Below are positions 41,967-51,711 of a stretch of 64,000 bases of DNA, piece by piece. The translations under genes were made by a program, and so were the position numbers. The first letter of the stretch is position 1. Each line of letters starts with the position of its first letter. The notes below the pieces were generated by a model. That model made no database searches. It was not told the DNA's origin and worked only from the letters and a program-made list of their open reading frames with translations. This DNA comes from UBA946 sp031550725 (lineage in GTDB: Bacteria; Bacillota; Clostridia; Oscillospirales; Ruminococcaceae), in NCBI GenBank assembly GCA_031550725.1, contig JAVBOH010000009.1, positions 62,001-126,000 on the forward strand, read 5' to 3'.

Positions 41967-44357
41967 ATGAGATTAAAGGGTACTGAAACACAGATACCAA
42001 TGCTTGCAATGAGGGGACTTGTTGTTTACCCTGGCGTTGTTATGCATTTTGATGTTTCACGTGAAAAATCAGAGCTTGCTTTAAAGGCTGCTATGAATGA
42101 TAATAAACTCATTTTTTTAACTGCACAAAAGGATGTTACGATTGCAGATCCATCACCTAGTGACTTATATAAAATTGGCGTTGTTGCAGAAATTCGCCAG
42201 ATTATCAAGACACCTGATAATATTACTCGTGTTTTGATTGAGGGAAAATATCGTGCAAAGCTTTTGAATATTATTGACGATGAGCCATTTCTTGTGGCAG
42301 CCATTAAAGAGGTCGCTTATAATGTCAAGGAAAAAACCGATGAGATTGAGCTTGATGCTGTTATTCGTTCCCTAAAAAGTATTTTTGAGCAGTATTGTTA
42401 TAATATGCCCAAAATGCCTAAGGAATTGCGTTCATCAATTTTGAATGAAAATAACCCTTATATACTGTTTGATGCAATCGCTTTTAATGTTAATATTCCT
42501 ATTGAGGATAAACAGCTTTTGCTTGAAGAAAATCACATAATTTCAAGGCTTGGTCTGCTTATTGCTATGCTGTCAAGAGAAGTTGAGGTACTTGACATTG
42601 AGCGCAGCATACATGAAAAAGTTCGTCAGCAGATTGATAAAAGCCAGCGTGATTATTATCTCAGGGAGCAAATGAAGGCTATTTCCAGTCAGCTTGGTGA
42701 TGGCGATGAACAAGATGAAATTGATGAATACTATTATAGAATTGAAACTTTAAAGCTTAGTGATGAGGTTGCTGAAAAGCTTTATAAGGAAGTCGACAGA
42801 CTTAGTAAAATACCACCATCTGCACAGGAATCTTATGTTGTCAGAAACTACCTTGACAATGTTCTTGACTTGCCTTGGGGAATTTATACTAAGGATAAGC
42901 TTGATTTAAAAAAAGTCAAGTCTACGCTTGACAAAGATCATTATGGGCTTGAAAAGGTTAAGGAACGTATACTTGAAACTATCGCAGTAAGAGCATTGCA
43001 GCCTGATATTAAAGGACAGATTATTTGTCTTGTTGGGCCTCCAGGTATCGGTAAAACCTCTATCGGTAAATCTATTGCGAAATCGCTTGGCAGGAAATAT
43101 GTTCGTGTTTCTTTGGGTGGTGTACGTGATGAATCAGAAATAAGAGGTCATCGTAAAACTTACATAGGTGCAATGCCAGGACGTATTATTAATGCCATGA
43201 AACTTGCAGAAAGCAGTAATCCGCTTATTTTACTTGATGAAATTGATAAGATGACTTCCGATATGCGTGGTGACCCATCATCTGCGCTGCTTGAAGTGTT
43301 AGATAGTGAACAGAATAATTCTTTCCGTGACCACTACATTGAAGTTCCGTTTGACTTGAGCAATGTTTTGTTTGTTACTACTGCTAACACAACAAGCACT
43401 ATTGATGCACCTTTGCTTGACAGAATGGAAGTTATCGATCTAACAAGTTATACTCGTGAGGAAAAATTCCATATAGCTAAGGAGCATTTGATTTCAAAAC
43501 AACTTAAGGCTAACGGTTTAAAATCATCAATGCTTAAAATTGATGATTCCGCTATTTATAGTATTATTGATTCTTATACTCGTGAGGCTGGTGTTCGTTC
43601 TCTCGAGCGTAAGATAGCAACTTTATGCAGAAAATCTGCAAAGGAAATTGTTTCGGATGAAAAGAAAAAAGTTATCATTAACGCTAAAAATATAAATGTT
43701 TACCTTGGTGCTAAAAAATATCTTGATGATGATTTGGCAAAAAAGGATGAAGTTGGTGTTGTTAACGGTCTTGCATGGACTTCTGTTGGCGGTGTTATTA
43801 TGCCTTTGGAAGCTGTTATTCTTGACGGCAAGGGAACAATTGAAACAACTGGTTCACTTGGTGATGTAATGAAAGAAAGTGCAAAACTTGCAATCAGCTA
43901 TACACGTTCGGTTGCTGAAAAATACAATATCAGCAAGGATTTTTATAAGGAAAATGATATTCATATTCATGCTCCTGAGGGTGCGACGCCTAAGGATGGT
44001 CCATCTGCTGGCGTTACTATGACAACTGCGCTTATATCGGCTTTGTCAGGAATTCCTGTGCGTAAGGATGTTGCTATGACAGGTGAAATTACTTTGCATG
44101 GTAAGGTTCTGCCAATTGGTGGACTGCGTGAAAAGACTATGGCGGCATATAAAGCTAAGATGAAAACAGTTATAATTCCACTTGCCAATAAACCTGACCT
44201 TGAAGAAGTTGACGATGCTGTTAAAGCAAGCATTGAGTTTATTTATGCTGAAAATTTGAGTGATGTTCTTGAAAATGCACTTGTAATGTCAGAAAAAAAT
44301 CAAGCAATTCCTGTTGGTATTAATAAATCGGACGAAACAAAACAAATACATTCATAA
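41967..44357 (+). CDS. lon: ATP-dependent protease Lon
   Basis: 796 residues, normal for bacterial LonA. N-terminal substrate domain (TQIPMLAMRGLVVYPGVVM), coiled coil with DYYLREQMKAI, AAA+ module with GPPGIGKTS and the serine-lysine protease domain (catalytic Ser in KDGPSAGVTM, Lys in the GKVLPIGGLREK region). Degrades misfolded and regulatory proteins. AGGGAGG site eight bases upstream. Followed after 12 bases by engB. Confidence 0.98.
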   Translation: MRLKGTETQIPMLAMRGLVVYPGVVMHFDVSREKSELALKAAMNDNKLIFLTAQKDVTIADPSPSDLYKIGVVAEIRQIIKTPDNITRVLIEGKYRAKLLNIIDDEPFLVAAIKEVAYNVKEKTDEIELDAVIRSLKSIFEQYCYNMPKMPKELRSSILNENNPYILFDAIAFNVNIPIEDKQLLLEENHIISRLGLLIAMLSREVEVLDIERSIHEKVRQQIDKSQRDYYLREQMKAISSQLGDGDEQDEIDEYYYRIETLKLSDEVAEKLYKEVDRLSKIPPSAQESYVVRNYLDNVLDLPWGIYTKDKLDLKKVKSTLDKDHYGLEKVKERILETIAVRALQPDIKGQIICLVGPPGIGKTSIGKSIAKSLGRKYVRVSLGGVRDESEIRGHRKTYIGAMPGRIINAMKLAESSNPLILLDEIDKMTSDMRGDPSSALLEVLDSEQNNSFRDHYIEVPFDLSNVLFVTTANTTSTIDAPLLDRMEVIDLTSYTREEKFHIAKEHLISKQLKANGLKSSMLKIDDSAIYSIIDSYTREAGVRSLERKIATLCRKSAKEIVSDEKKKVIINAKNINVYLGAKKYLDDDLAKKDEVGVVNGLAWTSVGGVIMPLEAVILDGKGTIETTGSLGDVMKESAKLAISYTRSVAEKYNISKDFYKENDIHIHAPEGATPKDGPSAGVTMTTALISALSGIPVRKDVAMTGEITLHGKVLPIGGLREKTMAAYKAKMKTVIIPLANKPDLEEVDDAVKASIEFIYAENLSDVLENALVMSEKNQAIPVGINKSDETKQIHS

Positions 44358-44369
44358 TGGAGATTTGTA

Positions 44370-45020
44370 ATGAACTTTAATAAAGCAGAATTTTTTACAT
44401 CTTATGGTGAATATAAGCAGTTACCACCTGCTGAAAAAGTGGAAATTGCATTTTCAGGACGTTCAAATGTTGGTAAATCATCTCTGATTAACAAAATTTT
44501 GAACAGAAAATCTCTTGCAAGAGTATCTTCAATGCCTGGAAAAACTGCCACCATAAATTTCTATAAGCTGGAAGAAACATTTCTCGTTGATTTACCAGGG
44601 TATGGATATGCAAAGCGTTCCAAAAATGAGATGGTCAGATGGTCAAGTTTAATCGAGGGTTATCTTACTTCGGGACGTGATATTGCTCTTATTTTTCAAC
44701 TCATAGATTATCGTCATGCGCCGTCAAAGGACGACTTGCATATGATTAGTTTTATGATTGAAAATGAAGTGCCGTTTGCAATTGTTCTTACTAAGGCTGA
44801 CAAGCTTTCAAAGCGTGAGCGTGCTGAAAGAATGGATGGCTTTAAAAAGGAAATTGAGTACTTTGAAGATATAACTATAATTGAATTTTCTGCTATGACT
44901 GGTGAGGGTGTTGATAAAATCCGTGAGATAATTGAAGATATGTCTGTTGTCGATGAAACTGAAAATACATCTGCTATATCTACGGATGTTAATGACGATA
45001 TATCTGATGAAAACGCTTAA
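44370..45020 (+). CDS. engB: Ribosome biogenesis GTP-binding protein EngB (YsxC)
   Basis: 216 residues. G1 GRSNVGKSS, G3 DLPGYGYA, G4 TKADK; required for 50S assembly in B. subtilis. The last ~15 residues are an acidic, Asp/Glu-rich extension beyond the usual end. lon-engB order is conserved widely. Confidence 0.97.
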   Translation: MNFNKAEFFTSYGEYKQLPPAEKVEIAFSGRSNVGKSSLINKILNRKSLARVSSMPGKTATINFYKLEETFLVDLPGYGYAKRSKNEMVRWSSLIEGYLTSGRDIALIFQLIDYRHAPSKDDLHMISFMIENEVPFAIVLTKADKLSKRERAERMDGFKKEIEYFEDITIIEFSAMTGEGVDKIREIIEDMSVVDETENTSAISTDVNDDISDENA

Positions 45021-45065
45021 GTTTATACATTTATTTAGCTATACATTTGAAAGGATTGGTCATAA

Positions 45066-46367
45066 ATGTTTATATCAAAAAATCTTGACGTTAATGAACT
45101 TGGACACCTTACAATTGGAGGTTTAGACACAACCCTGCTTGCGAATGAATATAACACTCCTCTTTATGTAATGGACGAAGATTTGATTCGTGAGCATTGC
45201 CGTATTTATAAGACTTCTATTGATAAGTATTATGATGGTGCAGGACTTGTTTGTTATGCGAGCAAGGCATTTTCCTGCAAAGCTATTTATAAAATTGCAA
45301 TGGAAGAGGGGATTGGCATTGATGTTGTATCTGCTGGTGAGCTTTATACAGCGTTAAGTGTTGGTTTTCCGACTGATAAGATTTGTTATCATGGCAATAA
45401 TAAAACAGAAACTGAACTCATAATGGCTCTTGAAAAGAATGTTGGCAGAATTGCTGTTGATAATATTTATGAACTCAATATGCTTAATAAGCTTGCTAAA
45501 AAAGTTAATGTCACTGCGAAGATTATGTACCGAATTAAACCTGGAATTGATGCACATACACATGATTTTGTTAAGACAGGTCAAATAGATTCAAAGTTTG
45601 GTTTTGCCCTTGAAACTGGTGAGGCTTTTGAGGCTGTTAAGGCAGCACTTGAGCTTTCAAACATTGATTTGGTTGGACTTCACTGCCATATCGGAAGTCA
45701 GATTTTCGACATAGACCCATTTGTTGAGGCTGCTGATGTTATGCTTAACTTTATTGCCAAAATAAAGAATGAGCTTAATCATGAAATCAGTGAGCTTAAC
45801 CTTGGCGGTGGGTTTGGTATTAAATATACCGATGATGATTCGCCTGTGGCTTATGATAAATACATGGATAAGGTATCTGTTTGTGTTAAGGAACTATGCG
45901 CTGATAAGAATATCAAGCTACCATTTATCTTGATTGAGCCTGGTCGTTCTATTGTTGCTCCTGCCGGTATCACTTTGTATACTGTCGGTGGAATTAAGGA
46001 CATTCCTAACATCAGAACTTACGTATCAATTGACGGTGGTATGTGTGATAATCCTCGTTATGCTTTGTATAAATCAAAGTATGATGCCGTTGTTGCAAAC
46101 AGGGCTGCAGAACCTAAGGCTGATGTTGTTACTATTGCAGGCAGATGCTGTGAAAGCGGCGACCTTATTGGTGAGGGTATGAAAATTCAACCTGTAAAAA
46201 TTGGAGATACTATTGCTGTGCTTGCAACGGGTGCTTATAATTACTCAATGTCCTCAAATTATAACAGAATGCCAAAACCCCCTGTTGTTATGGTAAGCGG
46301 CGGAAAATCAAGAGTTGTTGTTAAACGTGAAACACTTGATGACCTAATTCGTAATGATTTGGTTTGA
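45066..46367 (+). CDS. lysA: Diaminopimelate decarboxylase
   Basis: 433 residues. PLP enzyme making lysine from meso-diaminopimelate. The cofactor lysine is in VCYASKAFSCKA, with GLHCHIGSQI, the glycine loop LNLGGGFGI, EPGRSIVAPAG and the Cys-containing GRCCESGDLI. No lysine riboswitch is seen upstream. Probably read from the lon-engB transcript or an unseen promoter. Confidence 0.96.
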   Translation: MFISKNLDVNELGHLTIGGLDTTLLANEYNTPLYVMDEDLIREHCRIYKTSIDKYYDGAGLVCYASKAFSCKAIYKIAMEEGIGIDVVSAGELYTALSVGFPTDKICYHGNNKTETELIMALEKNVGRIAVDNIYELNMLNKLAKKVNVTAKIMYRIKPGIDAHTHDFVKTGQIDSKFGFALETGEAFEAVKAALELSNIDLVGLHCHIGSQIFDIDPFVEAADVMLNFIAKIKNELNHEISELNLGGGFGIKYTDDDSPVAYDKYMDKVSVCVKELCADKNIKLPFILIEPGRSIVAPAGITLYTVGGIKDIPNIRTYVSIDGGMCDNPRYALYKSKYDAVVANRAAEPKADVVTIAGRCCESGDLIGEGMKIQPVKIGDTIAVLATGAYNYSMSSNYNRMPKPPVVMVSGGKSRVVVKRETLDDLIRNDLV

Positions 46368-46404
46368 TTTCAACGTGTAAATTTAATGAAATTTGTAAAA
46401 CCCC

Positions 46405-46433
46405 TTTACTTTTACACTTTTATGTGCTAAAAT
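46405..46433 (+). promoter_or_regulatory. Promoter of the TrpR-like gene
   Basis: TTTACT (46405-46410), a 17-base spacer and TAAAAT (46428-46433). The leader then contains a hairpin TCACTGCA / TGCAGTGA (46448-46455, 46472-46479). Confidence 0.6.
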
Positions 46434-46522
46434 AATAATGTGAAATGTCACTGCATTGGTCGTTTGACTTTTGCAGTGATGTCATATATTCGACATTATT
46501 TATTTTATAGGAGGAATAGATT

Positions 46523-46837
46523 TTGAACGTTAAATTAAAAGATGAACATATGGACGATTTGTTTAATGCTATTCTAAAGCTCGAAAACCTTGATGATTGT
46601 TATTCTTTTTTTGAAGATTTGTGTACTGTATTGGAACTTAAATCTCTTTCACAGAGAATGCAGGTTGCTAAAATGCTTGTTGCTAAGAACGTATACAGTG
46701 ATATAGTTGCGCAGACTGGTGCTAGCACTGCTACTATCAGCCGTGTTAACCGCACACTTAATTATGGCTGCGATGGTTATGCTTTAGTTTTTGATCGAAT
46801 GAACATTGAAACTCCAAAAACTGATGCAAAGGAATAA
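46523..46837 (+). CDS. TrpR-like regulator, YerC/YecD family
   Basis: 104 residues; TTG start with AGGAGGA upstream. A Trp-repressor-type helix-turn-helix: LKSLSQRMQVAKML, then SDIVAQTGASTATISRVNRTLNYG. The family is widespread in Firmicutes; its targets are unknown. The gene is followed by a methyltransferase after 6 bases. Confidence 0.9.
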   Translation: MNVKLKDEHMDDLFNAILKLENLDDCYSFFEDLCTVLELKSLSQRMQVAKMLVAKNVYSDIVAQTGASTATISRVNRTLNYGCDGYALVFDRMNIETPKTDAKE

Positions 46838-46843
46838 TTATTA

Positions 46844-47599
46844 ATGAGCGGATACCAAAATTTTGCTTTTTATTATGATGCTTTGACACAGAATATATCA
46901 TATAAAGACAGGGCTGATTATTTTGATATGCTTATTAAAAAGCATGATATCAACAAAAAAGATACCAATATATTGCTTGATCTGGCTTGCGGTACTGGAA
47001 GTCTTTCCGAAGAAATGAGCCGTCTTGGATATGATGTCATAGGTATCGACAGTTCTGATAGTATGCTTAATATTGCGCTTGATAAAAAATATGACAGCGG
47101 ACTTAACATTCAATATCTTTGTCAGGATATGACTAAGCTTGATATGTTCGGTACTATTGATGTCACTATTTGTGCGCTTGACAGCATTAATCATTTACCT
47201 AATTTTAATGCTGTTAAAAAAGCTGTCGAAAAAGTTTCACTTTTTTGTGAGCCAAATGGGTTATTTATATTGGATATGAACACGATTTATAAACATAAAA
47301 ATGTGCTTGGAAACAACACTTTTATATATGAAACTGATGATATTTACTGCATTTGGCAGAATACATACTTCAGTGATGATAATAGTGTTCAGATTAATCT
47401 TGATTTTTTTGAAAAACAGGATGATAATTCATATAAGAGATATGAGGAGTCTTTTTCGGAGTTAGCATACGAAATTGATGATATGGACAATCTGTTTATT
47501 AACTGTGGTTTTGAAATACTTGCTAAATATGATTATGATACGACGAATGAATATAAGAATGGTGACGAAAAAATCATCTATGTACTGTGTAAAAAATAG
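46844..47599 (+). CDS. Class I SAM-dependent methyltransferase
   Basis: 251 residues. SAM motif I is LLDLACGTGSLSEEM, followed by VIGIDSSDSMLNIA and ICALDSINHL. Closest in style to YqeM-like small-molecule methyltransferases; substrate unknown. Shares an operon with the TrpR-like gene. Confidence 0.87.
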   Translation: MSGYQNFAFYYDALTQNISYKDRADYFDMLIKKHDINKKDTNILLDLACGTGSLSEEMSRLGYDVIGIDSSDSMLNIALDKKYDSGLNIQYLCQDMTKLDMFGTIDVTICALDSINHLPNFNAVKKAVEKVSLFCEPNGLFILDMNTIYKHKNVLGNNTFIYETDDIYCIWQNTYFSDDNSVQINLDFFEKQDDNSYKRYEESFSELAYEIDDMDNLFINCGFEILAKYDYDTTNEYKNGDEKIIYVLCKK

Positions 47600-47634
47600 T
47601 TTGTATCATTATATTTTTACCCTTGGAGGAAATT

Positions 47635-48504
47635 ATGTCTAAGATTTATAGATCAATATCTGCAGATGCATCGGTTGTAGCATCTGCAATTGATGCAACA
47701 GATATTGTTGCGGAAATAGAAATAATTCATGTAACATCTGCTGTTGTTACTGCAGCTTTGGGACGTTTATCGATTGCTGCTAGTCTTATCGGTAACGGTT
47801 TGAAAGGCGAAAATGACAGTGTAACACTTCGTCTTAACGGAGGGGGTGCTACTGGTGTTTTAGTCGCTGTTGGTGACAGCTGTGGAAATGTTAAGTCATA
47901 TGTGCAAAACCCAGTTGTTGAGCTGCCTCTCAATAAATATGGCAAGCTTGATGTTGCTGGAGCTGTTGGTACTGATGGAACATTATCAGTTGTTAAGGAT
48001 TTGGGACTTAAAGAGCCTTATGTTGGACAGATTAAGCTTGTTTCAGGCGAAATTGCTGAGGATATCACTTCATATTTTGCTATAAGCGAGCAAATTCCAA
48101 CAGTTTGTGCTTTGGGTGTGCTTGTTAATCCTGATTTAACTGTTAAAGCTGCTGGAGGATATTTAATTCAACTGCTGCCTTTTGCTGATGACAGTGTTAT
48201 TGATGCAATTGAAAAGAACATTAATAGCTTACCATCTGTTACTAATATGCTTGTTAATGGCATGAGTGGTGAAGATATTGCTTTGAAGGTCTTGGATGGT
48301 CTTGATCCAAATATTCTTGATGTAATTAACGTTGGTTACAAATGTGACTGTAGCAAGGAAAGAGTTGAAAAAGCTTTGATAAGTGTTGGCAGAGAAGAAC
48401 TTCAGGATATGGCTAATGATGAATTTACTGAGGTTTGCTGTCATTTCTGTGATACAAAATATCGTTATGAAAAGTCAGAAATACTTGCTTTAATTGATAA
48501 CTAA
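47635..48504 (+). CDS. hslO: Redox-regulated chaperone Hsp33
   Basis: 289 residues from the ATG at 47635 (GGAGGA upstream). The C-terminal redox switch has the zinc cysteines in KCDCSKER and CCHFCDTKY; the pair of adjacent Cys residues before HFC is one more than usual. Activated when oxidants release zinc. A strong terminator follows. Confidence 0.95.
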   Translation: MSKIYRSISADASVVASAIDATDIVAEIEIIHVTSAVVTAALGRLSIAASLIGNGLKGENDSVTLRLNGGGATGVLVAVGDSCGNVKSYVQNPVVELPLNKYGKLDVAGAVGTDGTLSVVKDLGLKEPYVGQIKLVSGEIAEDITSYFAISEQIPTVCALGVLVNPDLTVKAAGGYLIQLLPFADDSVIDAIEKNINSLPSVTNMLVNGMSGEDIALKVLDGLDPNILDVINVGYKCDCSKERVEKALISVGREELQDMANDEFTEVCCHFCDTKYRYEKSEILALIDN

Positions 48505-48507
48505 TAC

Positions 48508-48537
48508 AAAACTAGGGTAGCGATTACCCTAGTTTTT
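48508..48537 (+). terminator. Terminator of hslO
   Basis: Perfect 12-bp stem AAAACTAGGGTA / TACCCTAGTTTT, five-base loop, T-run. Confidence 0.93.
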
Positions 48538-48560
48538 ATATTTTGATTACTTATCCCTAC

Positions 48561-48589
48561 TTGAAATATAAGCCAATATGTGATATAAT
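48561..48589 (+). promoter_or_regulatory. Promoter of the pyrKD operon
   Basis: TTGAAA (48561-48566), a 17-base spacer and TATAAT (48584-48589), 45 bases before pyrK. The leader is short, with no room for a PyrR attenuator. Confidence 0.78.
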
Positions 48590-48633
48590 ATTTAGTAAGG
48601 ATTGTAAAATTTTATTTGAAGGGATTTATACAA

Positions 48634-49410
48634 ATGAAATATACTCAAGGCAAATATCTGATTATATCAAAAACATCATTAGCAAAAGAAATTTATGACA
48701 TAAAAATTTTCTGCCCTGAAATTGCTGCTGTTGCTAGAACAGGTCAATTTGTAAACATAAAAATTAACGGATTTATGCTCAGACGTCCTATTTCAATTTC
48801 AAGTATCGATAAGGTTAAGAGTACTTTACGTGTGATTTTCGAAGTCAGAGGTAAGGGAACTAACGAGCTTGCTAAGCTTAATGAGGGCGATATGATTGAT
48901 ATTATTGCTCCACTCGGCGGCAGGGGATTTGAGATGGACGAATATAAAACTGCTGTTATCATTGGCGGTGGTATTGGTGTACCTCCTATGCTTTCAGTTG
49001 CTGAAAATTTTGGCAGTAATGCAACTGTTATAAATGGCTTTCGTAATGCTGCTGCTGTTATTTTACAACATGATTTTATTGATACTGGTGCTGAAACTAT
49101 TCTTTGCACAGATGATGGTTCAGCTGGTAAAAAAGGGTTTGTTACTGATGCTTTAAATGAAGTACTTGCTAATAAAAAACCTGATATAATCTATGCTTGC
49201 GGTCCTAATGTAATGATTAGAAGAATTATTGAAATTGCTAATGCAAATAATATAAAATGTCAAGTGTCCCTTGAGGAAAGAATGGGATGCGGTATTGGTG
49301 CTTGCCTTGTTTGCGCTTGCCGCACTATCCGTGACGGACAAGAATATTATGCTCATGTCTGCAAGGATGGTCCTGTTTTTAATTCTGAGGAGGTGCTTTT
49401 TGATGATTAA
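48634..49410 (+). CDS. pyrK: Dihydroorotate dehydrogenase electron transfer subunit
   Basis: 258 residues from the ATG at 48634 (GAAGGGA upstream). FAD-binding RRPISISS, NAD-binding IIGGGIGVPPML and the C-terminal 2Fe-2S site with Cys in MGCGIGACLVCAC and HVC. It passes electrons from PyrD to NAD+. Overlaps pyrD by eight bases. Confidence 0.96.
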   Translation: MKYTQGKYLIISKTSLAKEIYDIKIFCPEIAAVARTGQFVNIKINGFMLRRPISISSIDKVKSTLRVIFEVRGKGTNELAKLNEGDMIDIIAPLGGRGFEMDEYKTAVIIGGGIGVPPMLSVAENFGSNATVINGFRNAAAVILQHDFIDTGAETILCTDDGSAGKKGFVTDALNEVLANKKPDIIYACGPNVMIRRIIEIANANNIKCQVSLEERMGCGIGACLVCACRTIRDGQEYYAHVCKDGPVFNSEEVLFDD

Positions 49411-50323
49411 TTCTGAAAAACTAGCTGTAAATTTTGCTGGTATTAACTTTAAAAATCCTATTATTCCTGCATCTGGTGCATTTGGATACGGCAAGGAATA
49501 TGAACATTTTTATCCACTTTCCACACTTGGCGGCATTTCTGTTAAAGGTACAACTGGAACTCGTAGAAATGGTAACATGGCTCCAAGAATTGCTGAAACT
49601 GCAAGTGGTATGCTTAACAGTGTTGGCTTGCAAAATCCTGGTATCGATCACTTTATTTCAACTGAACTTCCATACTTAAAGACAAAAAATCTTGTTGTTA
49701 TAGCAAATATTGCAGGTTCGACTGCAGATGAATACCGTGAAATTGCTGAAAAGCTTGAAAATACCAATGTTGACATGATTGAAGTTAATATCTCGTGCCC
49801 TAACGTTAAAGCAGGTGGTGCAGCATTTGGAGTATCATGTGAAGGTGCTGCTGAAATAACTAGAATTGTGCGTTCTGTTTCAAGCAAAAAAATTATGATG
49901 AAACTCTCTCCTAATGTTACAAATATCGCTGATATTGCTAAATCTGTTGAAGCTGAAGGTGCTGATGCTGTTTCACTTATTAACACTTTGCTTGGTATGA
50001 AAATTGATATTAAAACAAAGCGTCCTGTGCTCCACAATAATGTTGGAGGACTTTCAGGTCCTGCAATTTTCCCAGTTGCTGTCAGAATGGTTTGGCAGGT
50101 TGCAAATGCTGTAAATATACCTGTTTGTGGTATGGGTGGTATTTCCACATGGGAAGATGTTGTAGAAATGATGATGGCTGGTGCATCTACTATTCAGATT
50201 GGTGCGGCATTGTTTACAAACCCAATTGCTCCTGTTGAAATTGCTGATGGACTTGATAAATATGTTCGTGACAATAACCTAAATAACATTTCTGATATTA
50301 TTGGAGCTGTAAAACCATGGTAA
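49403..50323 (+). CDS. pyrD: Dihydroorotate dehydrogenase, class 1B catalytic subunit
   Basis: 306 residues from the ATG at 49403 (GAGGAGGTG upstream). It oxidises dihydroorotate to orotate. Active-site cysteine in NISCPNVKAGG, FMN-binding NTLLGMKID and the phosphate site GMGGI...GASTIQIG. The cysteine base and the adjacent pyrK define class 1B, NAD-linked. Confidence 0.97.
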   Translation: MINSEKLAVNFAGINFKNPIIPASGAFGYGKEYEHFYPLSTLGGISVKGTTGTRRNGNMAPRIAETASGMLNSVGLQNPGIDHFISTELPYLKTKNLVVIANIAGSTADEYREIAEKLENTNVDMIEVNISCPNVKAGGAAFGVSCEGAAEITRIVRSVSSKKIMMKLSPNVTNIADIAKSVEAEGADAVSLINTLLGMKIDIKTKRPVLHNNVGGLSGPAIFPVAVRMVWQVANAVNIPVCGMGGISTWEDVVEMMMAGASTIQIGAALFTNPIAPVEIADGLDKYVRDNNLNNISDIIGAVKPW

Positions 50324-50973
50324 CAACGGTTTATTTCATTCGTCATGCAGAAGCAATAGGAAATGTTCAGGAGTTTTTTCAAGGCAGAACTGATTGTGAA
50401 ATATCTACAAAGGGTTTTGCTCAACTGGAATGTCTTGCTGAACGTTTTAAAGATATATCTATCGAGAAAATATATTCCAGTCCATTAATACGTACACTTG
50501 AAACGGCTGTCGCTGTTAATAAATATCATAATATCGAAATAATAAAGGATAAACGCATTATCGAACTTGACGGCGGTGTTTGGGAAGGATTGAAATGGAT
50601 TGATTTACCGAAGCTATATCCATCTGAACATTATACATGGCAAAATAGAATTCATGAATTTGATATAAAAGATGGTGAAAATATGATTCAGGTTTTTGAA
50701 CGTATGAAACTTGCTGTAACTGATATTGTTAATAGAAATAAAGGTCATATCATTGCAATTGTATCACATGGCTGTGCTTTACGAAATTATTTATGTTATG
50801 CAAATGGTGATAGTATCGACAAGCTTAATAACGTTGGATGGTCAGATAACACTGCTGTATCACTTATTGAATATGATGATGCTTTACAACCAAATATTGT
50901 TTATAAAAATGATTCTTCACATCTTTCAGTTGAAATGTCAACACTGGCATTTTCTGACTGGTGTAAGAAATAG
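50317..50973 (+). CDS. Histidine phosphatase family protein
   Basis: 218 residues; the ATG overlaps the pyrD stop by seven bases. Phosphohistidine motif FIRHAEAIGN, later SSPLIRTLETA, ELDGGVWEG and the second histidine in AIVSHGCALR. Phosphoglycerate-mutase-like fold; substrate unknown. In this position it might act on a nucleotide or PRPP-type phosphate, but that is only inference. Confidence 0.9.
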   Translation: MVTTVYFIRHAEAIGNVQEFFQGRTDCEISTKGFAQLECLAERFKDISIEKIYSSPLIRTLETAVAVNKYHNIEIIKDKRIIELDGGVWEGLKWIDLPKLYPSEHYTWQNRIHEFDIKDGENMIQVFERMKLAVTDIVNRNKGHIIAIVSHGCALRNYLCYANGDSIDKLNNVGWSDNTAVSLIEYDDALQPNIVYKNDSSHLSVEMSTLAFSDWCKK

Positions 50974-50989
50974 GGAAGTGATAAATTTA

Positions 50990-51412
50990 ATGAGAATTAT
51001 GTCTGTTGATTATGGCGATGCTCGAACAGGTCTTGCAATATGTGATAAATCAGAATTTTTAGCTTCTCCGCTGACAGTAATAAATGAGTATAATACATTA
51101 AAATGTGCAGAAAAAATTTGTGAATTTGCTCGTAATGAAAAAGTCGAATTAGTTGTTGTTGGACATCCTATAAATATGAACGGCACTGTTGGCGTACGTG
51201 CAGAAAAATGTGCAGAGTTCGCTGATATAATTGCTGGAATTTCAGGTTTACCAATTAAGTTATGGGATGAACGTCAGACAACTGTATCAGCACATAACTA
51301 TTTGAACGAAACAAATGTCAGGGGTAAAAAACGTAAAGATATTGTTGATGCAGTTGCTGCTGTGATTATTCTCGAAAATTATTTAGCTTATCGTAAGAAT
51401 TGTAATGAATAA
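50990..51412 (+). CDS. ruvX: Holliday junction resolvase-like RuvX (YqgF)
   Basis: 140 residues from the ATG at 50990 (GGGAAGTG upstream). RNase H-like fold: MSVDYGDARTGLAI with the first Asp, VVGHPINMNGTVG, WDERQTTVSAHNYL with the Asp/Glu pair, and DAVAA near the C-terminus. Involved in 16S rRNA 5'-end processing and possibly DNA recombination. Usually beside alaS or mltG; here it ends the pyrKD run. Confidence 0.95.
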   Translation: MRIMSVDYGDARTGLAICDKSEFLASPLTVINEYNTLKCAEKICEFARNEKVELVVVGHPINMNGTVGVRAEKCAEFADIIAGISGLPIKLWDERQTTVSAHNYLNETNVRGKKRKDIVDAVAAVIILENYLAYRKNCNE

Positions 51413-51414
51413 AT

Positions 51415-51627
51415 TATAATCCGCTAGATTTTATTGTCTGTAAAACGTGGTTAAACCACTCGCCTTTAGGCGACACCTTTAGGTCAACCAGCTGAAATAA
51501 TAAATAAATCGTTTAAGCTTAATAATAAAGCTCAGAGGTGAATTTAAATGCAAAATTATCAAAAATCATCACATTCACACTTGTCAGCAAGTAAAGCGGT
51601 AGTGATTTAATTATATAGCGGATTATA
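51415..51627 (+). mobile_element. IS200/IS605-derived non-autonomous remnant
   Basis: 213 bp bounded by perfect 12-bp inverted repeats TATAATCCGCTA (51415-51426) and TAGCGGATTATA (51616-51627). Inside are small hairpins typical of an IS200/IS605 left end (GTGGTT-A-AACCAC, TCGCC-TTTA-GGCGA, ACCTTTAGGT), then AGAGGTG and an ATG (51548) opening MQNYQKSSHS, which looks like the N-terminus of a TnpA transposase, cut off after ten residues and joined to unrelated sequence ending at a stop (51610). A small CTTG-TCAG-CAAG hairpin is near the right side. No tnpA or tnpB body remains. Confidence 0.6.
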
Positions 51628-51711
51628 TTATTATTGATGATATATAGAAGAAAGAAGTATAAATTTATATACTAATTACGCAAAACTTTTATTTTGCGAA
51701 ATTTAAATTAA

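Noticed and set aside
42026..42304. Antisense frames over lon, tig, ligA and other long genes
   Set aside because: They follow codon bias of the sense gene, lack ribosome sites and have implausible composition.
44370..46367. Lysine riboswitch in front of lysA
   Set aside because: Only 45 bases separate engB from lysA, too short for the aptamer, and no conserved core is seen.
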